Positions 1-6,008 of a stretch of 7,915 nt of DNA are shown one piece after another. Position 1 is the first letter of the stretch. Every line of letters begins with the position of its first letter. The stretch is from an uncultured Clostridia bacterium. Lineage in GTDB: Bacteria; Bacillota; Clostridia; TANB77; CAG-508. The DNA is taken from positions 1 through 7,915 of the forward strand of contig CAKPKZ010000067.1 in NCBI GenBank assembly GCA_934167435.1, written 5' to 3'. Made by a program: the position numbers and the translations under genes. The notes under the pieces are model-generated. The model searched no databases, was not told the origin of the DNA, and saw only the letters and a list, made by a program, of their open reading frames with translations.

Positions 1-4
1 AAAC

Positions 5-46
5 TTGAATTTAATAATGTACAAAATTGTACATAACTAAATTCAA
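5..46. repeat. 42-bp imperfect palindrome, candidate operator
   Basis: Outer arms TTGAATTTA (5-13) and TAAATTCAA (38-46) match perfectly. An inner core ATGTACAA-AA-TTGTACAT (17-34) has perfect 8-bp arms. Over the full length 18 of 21 pairs match. A third TTGTACAT half-site follows at 51-58. Nested symmetry without a T-run suits a dimeric repressor site better than a terminator. The minus-strand promoter at 252-281 points toward it, so it may control a gene beyond the left edge. The regulator cannot be named. Confidence 0.5.
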
Positions 47-251
47 AATTTTGTACATTTCCTTATTGACATTAACACACAAAACTTTATTTTTCAACTT
101 CATCCTTTTATATAGAGTTTTGGGCTTAGTCCCATAGTTCGAATTTTGACTAGGGAGGAAAAATTCAGTGCTTGTTAGTTTTATAAAATTTTTTATCACT
201 TTTTACTGCAACTAATCTAATTAATTTTTGTTTTTCTTCTTTACGATATTA

Positions 252-281
252 ATTATATCACACCATCCCTTCTTTTTCCAA
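252..281 (-). promoter_or_regulatory. Candidate promoter pointing left
   Basis: On the minus strand TTGGAA (276-281) is followed after 18 nt by TATAAT (252-257), with a TG one base before the -10, as in an extended -10. It lies downstream of the DUF2207 stop and would start a transcript running left through the edge palindrome. No start codon with a good ribosome site follows inside the window, so the target gene, if any, is outside. Confidence 0.4.
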
Positions 282-397
282 TAAAAGGTATCAAAACAAT
301 CAACCTTTTGGGAGAAGTTTAATAGGAACCCTCAATTAATTTTTAGAACTCTAGATTTAGTTATTTGTTTATAAGTAATAAATTTAATGTTAAAAAC

Positions 398-2500
398 TTA
401 CCAAGAACCGCCTCCGCCTCCTCCAGAGCCTCCTCCAGAAGAACCGCCACCTGAAGAACTTCCTCCTGAACTTCCACCACTATTGCTTGATGGACTAGAT
501 GACATTGCTGTTGTTGCAGATGCCATTGTAGATGTCATAAATGAACCGAAAGTATGCAGGTCAAAATCATTGCTTGAATCATACCAATTGGGTGCTTGTA
601 GAGCTATTGTTTCAAACTGATTAATCCATACATCTGATACTCCTAAAGCATACGTATAAGGTAATATGTTATAAAAATATTCTGGATTTTGTGATACTAA
701 ACTTTCTAATTGAGTTTTTTCAGCAGTTTCAAGGAATCTCTTAAATCCTCTTAATTTTCCTAATATCTCATTTCCATAAGGGGTTCTTTTAGGCATTATT
801 TTAGCGAATAATATAATAACAGCTATACAAATAATACCAACTATATACGTTATTAAATACATTGTATTTTGTATTAAAGCAGGCAATACTATCATAACCC
901 ATGGAATACCTCCAAACATTCCACTACAAATTAGTTCAAGTATTTTAGGCATTTTAATTGCACCAATCAATGAACCTATTAAAAATGTAAAACCAATTCC
1001 TGGAAATATTAATGCAAATGGTAACATTGCTATTCCACCCTCACTATATTCTGCTATAGGTTTTATAGTTATTAATATAAATAAAGCAATAATCATCAAG
1101 ATTAACCATTTTCCTTTTCCGCTTGCAGAAGCTTCAAATATTTTATTTTTATTTTTTTTAGAATTAATTTTCGCTTTAATTCTGTTTAATGTAATATAAA
1201 ATTTATTATACAAATCAGTTATAGTCACAGAATTTTTATTAGAATTTGGGGTAAATAAGCCTTCAAAGAACATTCTTTCATATTCATTGTTGCCATCATA
1301 ATTCTTTAATTTTATAATTCTAAATTTCTCTTTTTGCTTATTTAATTCTTTAATTAATAAACCTTGTTCTTTATCTGATAGTTCATATTCTACTGGCTTA
1401 TCTATATTTTTATATATCTGTAGTGAGTTTTCTAAAATTCTAATTTTAGGTGAATTTACATCTTTTAATTTTTCCAATCTTATTTTTTCTTCCAATTCTT
1501 GTATTTTTAAATTGGCTATTTGTTTGTTTTCACTACTTAATTTTATAGAATTTTGTTTATAGTTTCTTGATATTTCTTCTATCTTCAAGTATCCCTTATC
1601 AGCTAAATATATTAGTAGAGAAATTATGTCTTTTGTGTCAGCAGTACCTTCATATAAAAATCCTACTTCTGCTGAGTTGTAACCTTCTGGTGGGTAAAAT
1701 TCCACTGTTTCTATGACTTCATCATCTTTTCCATATTTAGCCCATAAGCTATAAGCTATTAAAACACAAATTAAAGAAATTATTATTACTGCAACAGTAT
1801 ATACATCTATATTTGAACTTGCACCTACAAAATATCCTTCTGGTAATGTAAGTCTAACTGTTAATGCTTGTCCTGAAGTTAAGGTACTGTTTAAAGAACC
1901 TGTTATTATATTTCCATTTACAGTATAAGAAATATTTGAGCTATTTGTTGAACCTGTTACACCACTTGAAAATCCTAATAATGATTTATCAAATGATTTT
2001 GGCATTGTGATTGTAAATGTTACATTGCTTATGCTTGTATCCCATTCATTTCCAATCAAGTTAAAATATAACTCATCTGCATCTTTTAGAGGGTCTTTCC
2101 CTATATTATAAGTATATTTTATTGTATATGTATGACTACCAGTAATAGTTTTATTTAAATCTCCAATTTTTATTACTTTATACCCCCTTTCATTTGAAGT
2201 GGTATAATTTTCGTTTACACTAATATTACTTATTTTTGCTCTATTATTTGATGTCGTTCCATCTGTTCTTGTTACATTATTTTTTAATGGAATTTTTCTA
2301 TAAATACCATGTTTAGATGTAGTAAAATATGCTGTTATTGTTTCTGTAATATTAAAAGTATTATCTTCATTTACAACCATATCAATATTATAACTTGTAA
2401 TTATATAACCAGTAGAAGATGATGCAGCAGAAACTTTATTTGGAACAATCACCATTACAAAGAAAATAATAGTCAAAATATATTTTAAATATTTTCTCAT
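398..2500 (-). CDS. DUF2207 family membrane protein with Gly/Ser-rich tail
   Basis: A 700-residue protein of the DUF2207 family, whose function is not established. Residues 1-25 form a signal peptide ending VSA. Residues 30-225 are a beta-rich extracytoplasmic domain. A membrane segment spans about 233-254. A cytoplasmic part follows, with the PPEGYNSAEVGFLYEG block (270-285) and a DKGYLKI segment typical of the family, then a Lys/Glu-rich region to about 455. Further hydrophobic segments lie near 464-480, 488-515 and 530-568. The family-typical block RTPYGNEILGKLRGFKRFL (572-590) and LPYTYALGVSDVW (613-625) follow. The last 30 residues are nearly all Gly and Ser, ending GSW. The start is supported by AAAGGTGG nine bases ahead. 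It appears monocistronic. The family call is firm; the role (perhaps in the cell envelope) is unknown. Confidence 0.92.
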   Translation of the reverse strand: MRKYLKYILTIIFFVMVIVPNKVSAASSSTGYIITSYNIDMVVNEDNTFNITETITAYFTTSKHGIYRKIPLKNNVTRTDGTTSNNRAKISNISVNENYTTSNERGYKVIKIGDLNKTITGSHTYTIKYTYNIGKDPLKDADELYFNLIGNEWDTSISNVTFTITMPKSFDKSLLGFSSGVTGSTNSSNISYTVNGNIITGSLNSTLTSGQALTVRLTLPEGYFVGASSNIDVYTVAVIIISLICVLIAYSLWAKYGKDDEVIETVEFYPPEGYNSAEVGFLYEGTADTKDIISLLIYLADKGYLKIEEISRNYKQNSIKLSSENKQIANLKIQELEEKIRLEKLKDVNSPKIRILENSLQIYKNIDKPVEYELSDKEQGLLIKELNKQKEKFRIIKLKNYDGNNEYERMFFEGLFTPNSNKNSVTITDLYNKFYITLNRIKAKINSKKNKNKIFEASASGKGKWLILMIIALFILITIKPIAEYSEGGIAMLPFALIFPGIGFTFLIGSLIGAIKMPKILELICSGMFGGIPWVMIVLPALIQNTMYLITYIVGIICIAVIILFAKIMPKRTPYGNEILGKLRGFKRFLETAEKTQLESLVSQNPEYFYNILPYTYALGVSDVWINQFETIALQAPNWYDSSNDFDLHTFGSFMTSTMASATTAMSSSPSSNSGGSSGGSSSGGGSSGGGSGGGGGGSW

Positions 2501-2578
2501 CTTATAAATCCACCTTTACATTATTTTTTGTTCATAGACATATTTTGATAAGTATTAGTTCTCAATGTTGTTATTTGC

Positions 2579-2608
2579 TCAAATATATCTTACAATATAT
2601 AATACCAT
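2579..2608 (-). other. Nine-codon mini-ORF with a strong ribosome site, in the DUF2207 leader
   Basis: GGAGGTG (minus strand, 2616-2622) sits exactly 7 nt before an ATG at 2606-2608. The frame reads MVLYIVRYI and stops with TGA at 2579-2581. The DUF2207 start lies about 80 nt further on. The ribosome site is stronger than that of the large gene. It may be a leader peptide or upstream ORF, or the start of a gene destroyed when the DNA next to the tRNA fragment was rearranged. The peptide has no run of a single amino acid typical of attenuators, so translation and function are unproven. Confidence 0.35.
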
Positions 2609-2648
2609 TATTTTTCACCTCCATTTTTAATAATTATTTATATAATAT

Positions 2649-2676
2649 ATTGTACCATCTTTTTAATTTCTTAAAA
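2649..2676 (-). promoter_or_regulatory. Candidate extended -10 promoter for the DUF2207 gene
   Basis: On the minus strand TGGTACAAT (2649-2657) fits an extended -10. The -35 (TTTTAA, 2671-2676, 16-nt spacing) is weak, which extended -10 promoters tolerate. It would give a leader of about 140 nt containing the mini-ORF at 2579-2608. It lies between the tRNA fragment and the gene. Confidence 0.4.
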
Positions 2677-2693
2677 AACTTGAAAACCTTACT

Positions 2694-2745
2694 TGGTGCG
2701 GATGAAGGGACTCGAACCCCCACGCCGTTGGCACTGGTTCCTAAG
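2694..2745 (-). other. tRNA-Leu(UAG) 3'-half fragment, putative attachment-site scar
   Basis: Read on the minus strand this is the 3' half of a tRNA-Leu: anticodon loop CTTAGGA (2739-2745, anticodon TAG at 2741-2743), 3' anticodon stem ACCAG, a long leucine-type variable arm (GCC-AAC-GGC), T arm GGGGG-TTCGAGT-CCCTT, acceptor strand CATCCGC, discriminator A and encoded CCA (2694-2696). On the 5' side homology ends at the loop: bases 30 and 31 of the stem mispair, and no D arm or 5' acceptor follows. Tyrosine-recombinase elements often integrate in a tRNA anticodon loop and displace the 3' half in this way. The orientation implies chromosome to the left (below 2694) and element to the right. 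The intact tRNA is not in the window. Confidence 0.8.
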
Positions 2746-2755
2746 TACAGTTTTG

Positions 2756-3060
2756 AGTTCTTTATTTATTAATTGTTATTGATTTTTAGTGTTTTATAAA
2801 ATCTATGAAATCGTTATTGCTGTAAGTATTTTTAGAATAAATGCTTATTCAGCATTTGCTTTTTGAATTTTTTCGATTTTATGTAAAAATTCAAAAGTGT
2901 TAGAAAATTTAATTAATTTTGTTAGAAAATATAAATTTAAAGTATGACAGTTGCTTTCCTATAGTAAATATTTTAAAAAGTATAGACTTTAATAATCTTA
3001 TATAATATAATTCTATTAAATTAAGCTATGTAATTTTACATCGGCATATAGAATGTTTAA
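2756..3060. other. AT-rich spacer between tRNA fragment and dinD, no gene
   Basis: No coding frame is supportable. It contains a small hairpin AAATGCT/AGCATTT (2839-2857) followed by TTTTT, a 12-bp perfect inverted repeat (2861-2872 with 2885-2896), and a direct repeat GTTAGAAAAT near 2900 and 2920. If the tRNA fragment is an attachment site, this is the extreme end of the inserted element. Confidence 0.5.
2861..2896. repeat. 12-bp perfect inverted repeat
   Basis: TTTTGAATTTTT (2861-2872) and AAAAATTCAAAA (2885-2896) are exact reverse complements separated by 12 nt. It lies about 115 bp inside the putative attachment site, where arm-type or accessory protein sites of an integrated element could lie. 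In DNA this AT-rich, chance is a serious alternative. Confidence 0.4.
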
Positions 3061-3091
3061 GAGTAGTTCTTTGCGAACTACTCATTTTTTT
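3061..3091. terminator. Hairpin downstream of dinD
   Basis: GAGTAGTTC (3061-3069) pairs perfectly with GAACTACTC (3075-3083) around a 5-nt loop. On the plus strand it is followed by A and seven T's, a textbook intrinsic terminator. On the minus strand, the direction of dinD, the following TTAAAC is weaker. It lies directly after the dinD stop and probably ends dinD transcription while blocking read-through from the left. Its stem and flank resemble the hairpin at 4047-4077. Confidence 0.65.
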
Positions 3092-3092
3092 A

Positions 3093-3932
3093 CTATTGTT
3101 GTTTTACTAAACTTTTCTTATTTTCTTTTTCTAATTGTTTTAAACTCTTTTTTGGTGTAGGCAAATCTTCTGGCATAGTTCCACCATTTTTTGCAATTAC
3201 TTCTCTGATATTTTTTCCAATATTATAATGAGTCTTATTTGCTTCTTTTTCTGTAGAAATATTATCTCTTTTTAATTTTGATTCAGTCTGCGTAATTCGG
3301 AATAAATTAGCTGCAAGTTCTTCACTTCCCATATTGTCTAAAATATCTTCTCTATATCTTAACCCTTTTCTTTTAGCAATATCATCAGCGGTTTCTCCAT
3401 TGTATAAACCTTTATATCCAGAATTATGAAACTTATCAAAATTTTTAACTCCTGCATTTTTAGCAGCTTGATTAAGTGAATAATTTCCTTTTCTTGTTAA
3501 ATTTCTTTGGTAAAATCTTTTTTCATCTTCTGTTAATAAGCTATATTCTTTTTCACTAATTTCTTGCTTTCTAGTTTGTATTGCAAAATATGTTTGAGCA
3601 AGAGCAATAACTTCTTTTCTTGGATCTCCATTTTGTGCTATTAAATAGCAAGCATAACGAGTTAATCTGTAGTCACTGATTAATACTTCTGCATTATTAG
3701 CACGTTTCGACAACTTGTCGGCGCCGACAAAATGTTCAAACGCTCTAATACCGCTATTTTCGCATGCATCTATAGCTTTCTTTATTACATTCTCAAACTT
3801 TCTCCATTCTTTATAGTCTAAAACTACTTGCAATTCTCTAGCATGCCAATATTCGATTCCATTTTCATCAATATGTTTGATATCTTCAAAAGTTTTATTA
3901 CTATATTTTTTATTTCTTTCTAATTTATTCAT
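3093..3932 (-). CDS. dinD: DNA damage-inducible protein D
   Basis: A 279-residue protein matching DinD (about 274 residues in E. coli). In E. coli DinD is SOS-induced, and published work describes it acting on RecA filaments; the role here is inferred from family. The N-terminal part (about 15-115) is BRO-N/KilA-N-like, with IEYWHARELQVVLDY (26-40), FEHFVGADK (65-73) and the hallmark DYRLTRYACYLIAQNGDP (87-104) followed by AQTYFAIQTR (112-121). The C-terminal part is charged and helical. The start is supported by AGGAG about 10 nt upstream. The gene is a single unit with a consensus-like promoter (3973-4001), a probable LexA box and hairpins on both sides. It is the first gene inside the tRNA-Leu scar, and stand-alone dinD is common on mobile elements. 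One short patch (3708-3730) is unusually GC-rich. Confidence 0.93.
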   Translation of the reverse strand: MNKLERNKKYSNKTFEDIKHIDENGIEYWHARELQVVLDYKEWRKFENVIKKAIDACENSGIRAFEHFVGADKLSKRANNAEVLISDYRLTRYACYLIAQNGDPRKEVIALAQTYFAIQTRKQEISEKEYSLLTEDEKRFYQRNLTRKGNYSLNQAAKNAGVKNFDKFHNSGYKGLYNGETADDIAKRKGLRYREDILDNMGSEELAANLFRITQTESKLKRDNISTEKEANKTHYNIGKNIREVIAKNGGTMPEDLPTPKKSLKQLEKENKKSLVKQQ

Positions 3933-3972
3933 TTACAATCATCTCCTAATTTTATATTTAAATTTAGAATTA

Positions 3973-4001
3973 TTGTATCAAACATTGGTTTTGTAGTCAA
4001 G
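3973..4001 (-). promoter_or_regulatory. dinD promoter
   Basis: On the minus strand TTGACT (3996-4001), a 17-nt spacer and TACAAT (3973-3978) make a near-consensus promoter; TG one base ahead of the -10 adds an extended -10. It lies about 40 nt before the dinD start. The spacer contains the LexA-like box at 3981-3992. Confidence 0.8.
3981..3992. promoter_or_regulatory. Probable LexA (SOS) operator of dinD
   Basis: The minus strand reads AAAC-CAAT-GTTT, a dyad with perfect 4-bp arms and a 4-nt centre. The Firmicute SOS box core is GAAC-N4-GTTC; this site matches 6 of 8 core bases and differs symmetrically at the outer pair. It lies between the -35 and -10 of the dinD promoter, where LexA would block polymerase. 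The placement and the gene's identity carry most of the weight. Confidence 0.55.
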
Positions 4002-4046
4002 TAGTTTTCTTAAAATATTAAACTTTCTTGTTAAATAACAAACATA

Positions 4047-4077
4047 AAATGAGTAGCTATTTATAGACTACTCATTT
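4047..4077. terminator. Bidirectional terminator between the IMPase unit and dinD
   Basis: AAATGAGTAG (4047-4056) pairs perfectly with CTACTCATTT (4068-4077). On the minus strand the hairpin ends in TTTTATGTTTG, so it should end the ygjV-GNAT-IMPase transcript about 20 nt after the IMPase stop and insulate dinD. The sequence from GAGTAG to CTACTC is 23 nt, the same as in the hairpin at 3061. Confidence 0.7.
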
Positions 4078-4098
4078 CTATGATTATACCTTTTATTT

Positions 4099-4887
4099 TT
4101 AAGTTCTATTCAACTCTTGTTTTATGGTCTCAACAACTTCTTCATGTACTTTTCCGTTACTAACTATTGCACCTTTTATATCTGTATCATATCTTTGTTC
4201 TTCTCCAAATAAGTTAGTAACCTTTCCACCAGCTTCTTCAACAATCACCTTAACTGCTGCTATATCACAGTTCTTTCTTTTTGTACCTGGAAATATTGCC
4301 AAATTAAACTCTCCAGAAGCCACACACATGCAACCTCTAATAACACTTCCTACACTTACAAAATATGTTTTCTTACCTAATTCTTTAATGCTATCATATA
4401 ATCCATATTCTGCTTCAGGCCACATATCAAAATTTGAAACACTTCTCATATCATTAAGTTCATAATCATTAACTGTTATTTTTTCTCCATTTTTATATGC
4501 TCCTTCACCTTTAATAGCAGAATATAAAGTATCTGTAAATACATCATATACTACACCAACTTTAGATTCTCCATTTACAACTAAAGCTAAAGAAAATACC
4601 GCTACTGGAATATGTCTAGCATACATTGCAGTACCATCAACAGGATCACATACCCATACATAATCACTTTTTCCAAATTGTTCTTCTTCGCCATCAACAG
4701 AATGAGCCGGAAATTTTTCTTTTACTCTATTAATTAAATATGTATTTATTTCTTTATCTGCTAAAGTAACAATGGTTTTATCTCCTTTATAACTAGATAT
4801 ATCTTTAGCATTAAAATACTTTAACATTATTTTTCCCGCTTCATATGCAATTTCTTTTGCAAACTCTAAATATTCTTTATTTTCCAT
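4099..4887 (-). CDS. Inositol monophosphatase family protein
   Basis: A 262-residue Mg-dependent sugar or inositol phosphatase of the IMPase/FIG superfamily, probably cytoplasmic. The metal-site motifs are all present: D44 in TLADKEIN, E67/E68 in VDGEEEQFG (64-72), D81 and D84 in WVCDPVDGTAMY (78-89), and D208 in NCDIAAVKVIVEEAGGKV (206-223), where the usual Trp before the Asp is Cys. The length is typical of the family (about 260). The substrate cannot be told: inositol-1-phosphate, another sugar phosphate, histidinol phosphate and 3'-phosphoadenosine-5'-phosphate are all hydrolysed by relatives. AGAAGG lies 7 nt before the ATG, inside the end of the GNAT gene, and the two genes are only 2 nt apart, so they are co-transcribed. 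A terminator follows at 4047-4077. Confidence 0.92.
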   Translation of the reverse strand: MENKEYLEFAKEIAYEAGKIMLKYFNAKDISSYKGDKTIVTLADKEINTYLINRVKEKFPAHSVDGEEEQFGKSDYVWVCDPVDGTAMYARHIPVAVFSLALVVNGESKVGVVYDVFTDTLYSAIKGEGAYKNGEKITVNDYELNDMRSVSNFDMWPEAEYGLYDSIKELGKKTYFVSVGSVIRGCMCVASGEFNLAIFPGTKRKNCDIAAVKVIVEEAGGKVTNLFGEEQRYDTDIKGAIVSNGKVHEEVVETIKQELNRT

Positions 4888-4889
4888 AA

Positions 4890-5330
4890 TTATACCTTCT
4901 TATAATAAAATTTCAGATTGATTTCATGTGCATCGTAATATTTCAAGATTTTTTGCATTCTTTTATTTTCATCACCTGTAGCACATGATACTATTTTTAT
5001 ATCTTTGTTTTCTTCTCGTAACTTTTCTATTAATTTAAAGAAAACACCATGTTTTCTATATTCTTCTTCAACAAACATTTGAGAAATCCATAAAACTTCG
5101 CCATCATTTGCCCAATAGAAATATGAATATAGAATCATACCGACAGGCTTATCATCTATTTCTGCAACTAAACAATGAAATTTAGGATTATCACAAAAAT
5201 AATCTTTATCAATATTTTGTTCTAAACAATTTGTCTGTTCTGTATCATTAACATTGTTTATTACATTGTTAGCATGTATTATAAATTCTTTGTGTTCTTT
5301 AGTAGCTTTTAACACTTTTATTTCTTTCAT
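4890..5330 (-). CDS. GNAT family N-acetyltransferase
   Basis: A 146-residue single-domain GNAT protein, expected to move an acetyl group from acetyl-CoA to an amine; the substrate is unknown. The fold can be followed from beta strands around HCLVAEIDDKPVGMILYSYF (52-71) to WISQMFVEEEYRKHGVFFKL (81-100). The latter includes the acetyl-CoA pyrophosphate loop R92-K-H-G95, with Phe where Gly or Ala is usual at the last motif position, then a helix and IKIVSCATGDENKRMQKILKYYDA (111-134). The start ATG overlaps the stop of the ygjV remnant by 4 nt (ATGA), with AGAGG about 10 nt ahead, and the stop is 2 nt from the IMPase start. It is the middle gene of a translationally coupled unit. Confidence 0.88.
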   Translation of the reverse strand: MKEIKVLKATKEHKEFIIHANNVINNVNDTEQTNCLEQNIDKDYFCDNPKFHCLVAEIDDKPVGMILYSYFYWANDGEVLWISQMFVEEEYRKHGVFFKLIEKLREENKDIKIVSCATGDENKRMQKILKYYDAHEINLKFYYKKV

Positions 5331-5636
5331 ATTTCTTTTACCTCTTTCTTTACATCATATCTAATAATAGCTGTGATTGTTGATAATATTACAAATAAGT
5401 CAGAAATTCCTGCTAAATATGCTTTAACAAGAAAATCATAAATAATCCATGATGTTAAATTTCCTAAAATTAATAATCTCATATATTTTTCTTTAGATTG
5501 TATAAGAGTAAAAACAAATAAAATAGATGCTAGTATAGGTAGCAAATCTACAAAACTCCCAAATGTTGTAATTCCCAATAAAATTGAAATTATTAAATAT
5601 AAGATTATTAATGGCTTTGGTGTTTTCTTTCCTTTA
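5327..5636 (-). pseudogene. 5'-truncated ygjV-like inner membrane protein
   Basis: About 100 codons encode the C-terminal half of a YgjV-like inner membrane protein (family length about 160-180, function unknown). Hydrophobic segments are seen around PLIILYLIISILLGITTFG, LLPILASILFVFTLI and the family-typical SWIIYDFLVKAYLAGISDLF, ending TAIIRYDVKK. The expected N-terminal membrane half is absent. The frame stays open to a nominal ATG at 5797, but that part is the higher-GC neighbouring gene read out of frame and has no membrane character, so the apparent 156-residue protein is a chimera. No good start codon lies just inside the homologous part. The stop overlaps the GNAT start (ATGA), showing the old operon arrangement. 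It is probably nonfunctional. Confidence 0.72.
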
Positions 5637-5939
5637 TTTTTCCTTTGGGGAGTACAGAAAAACCAGATACCCGTCTTCATTACGATTGACGAGCAGTAAA
5701 GCTTCTTTTCCAGGGTGGAAATCAGCTTTAAAATGAATTGCCTTTCCTTCCTGGATAAGAATTGTGCCTTCTTTACTCCATTCATCTGCAATGTCAAATG
5801 TATTTGCTACACAGTCTTCAAAGCAAACGCGAATGTGCAGTTTTTCTACATTCTGACGCAGCCAGAACCGGTTTTGGTATTCAATGTTTCTGTTATTTGA
5901 ATCATCTAATACCCGAATTACCCATTCTGTTTGGTTCAT
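5634..5939 (-). CDS. Unrecognised 101-residue protein on a higher-GC foreign segment
   Basis: I do not recognise the family. The protein is soluble and acidic, without a signal peptide or membrane segment, and is rich in Trp, Asp, Glu and Asn: it starts MNQTEWVIRVLDDSNNRNIE, has a Cys pair in CFEDC and a pattern of short beta strands in HFKADFHPGKEALLLVN, and ends FLYSPKEK. Expression signals are excellent: GGAGGTG 5 nt before the ATG and a TTTACA-N17-TATAAT promoter. Codons such as CGG, CGC, CTG and GAC are frequent, unlike the AT-ending codons of all neighbours, so it was probably acquired recently. Its stop falls exactly at the junction with the ygjV remnant, so the C-terminus could be cut short by the junction. 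Confidence 0.72.
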   Translation of the reverse strand: MNQTEWVIRVLDDSNNRNIEYQNRFWLRQNVEKLHIRVCFEDCVANTFDIADEWSKEGTILIQEGKAIHFKADFHPGKEALLLVNRNEDGYLVFLYSPKEK

Positions 5940-5970
5940 AAGAACACCTCCAAAAAATTTTTGTAAAATT

Positions 5971-5999
5971 ATTATACCTTATTTTATGTAAAATGTAAA
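5971..5999 (-). promoter_or_regulatory. Strong promoter of the 101-residue gene
   Basis: On the minus strand TTTACA (5994-5999), 17 nt and TATAAT (5971-5976) are close to the sigma-70/SigA consensus. It starts about 10 nt after the stop of the broken regulator and serves the gene at 5634-5939. Since no terminator is visible between that gene and the ygjV-GNAT-IMPase unit, it may drive all of them. Confidence 0.75.
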
Positions 6000-6008
6000 T
6001 ACTTTTGC

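Larger units (their letters stand above)
1..397. other. AT-rich stretch without a supportable gene
   Basis: No convincing coding sequence is visible on either strand. The stretch holds an edge palindrome (5-46), a minus-strand promoter candidate (252-281) and the 3' flank of the DUF2207 gene, which has no clear GC-rich terminator. One minus-strand frame (221 to about 328) stays open for about 35 codons and ends with a Lys-rich tail, but it has no start codon and could be chance or a decayed gene end. A 62-codon minus-strand frame at 11-199 lacks a proper ribosome binding site, and its C-terminal part is just the translation of the palindrome. The region is best read as the upstream region of a gene lying to the left of the window. 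Confidence 0.5.

Noticed and set aside
11..199. Minus-strand 62-codon frame
   Set aside because: No Shine-Dalgarno site before its ATG, and its last third is translated palindrome; no family resemblance.
387..620. Plus-strand proline/glutamate-rich frame
   Set aside because: It is the antisense of the Gly/Ser codons of the DUF2207 tail and has no ribosome site.
2694..2750. Complete tRNA-Leu or a group I intron in it
   Set aside because: No 5' half with D arm and matching acceptor strand is found to the right within the window, and the anticodon-loop break does not fit the usual tRNA-Leu(UAA) intron.
2545..2772. Plus-strand 75-codon frame containing GADEGTRTPTPLALVPK
   Set aside because: That peptide is the known false translation of the reverse strand of a tRNA; here it reads through the tRNA-Leu fragment.
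4124..4465. Plus-strand 113-codon frame
   Set aside because: Antisense shadow of the inositol-monophosphatase gene, no ribosome site and no recognisable motif.
5634..5650. Programmed frameshift joining the 101-residue gene to the ygjV remnant
   Set aside because: The frames differ by +1 and the A-run would favour a -1 slip into a frame that soon stops; no stimulatory structure is evident.
5637..5797. N-terminal part of an apparent 156-residue ygjV protein
   Set aside because: It is the foreign gene read out of frame, hydrophilic and without the expected membrane helices, with no ribosome site at its ATG.
5715..5900. Plus-strand 61-codon frame
   Set aside because: Antisense shadow of the 101-residue gene, which has far better expression signals.
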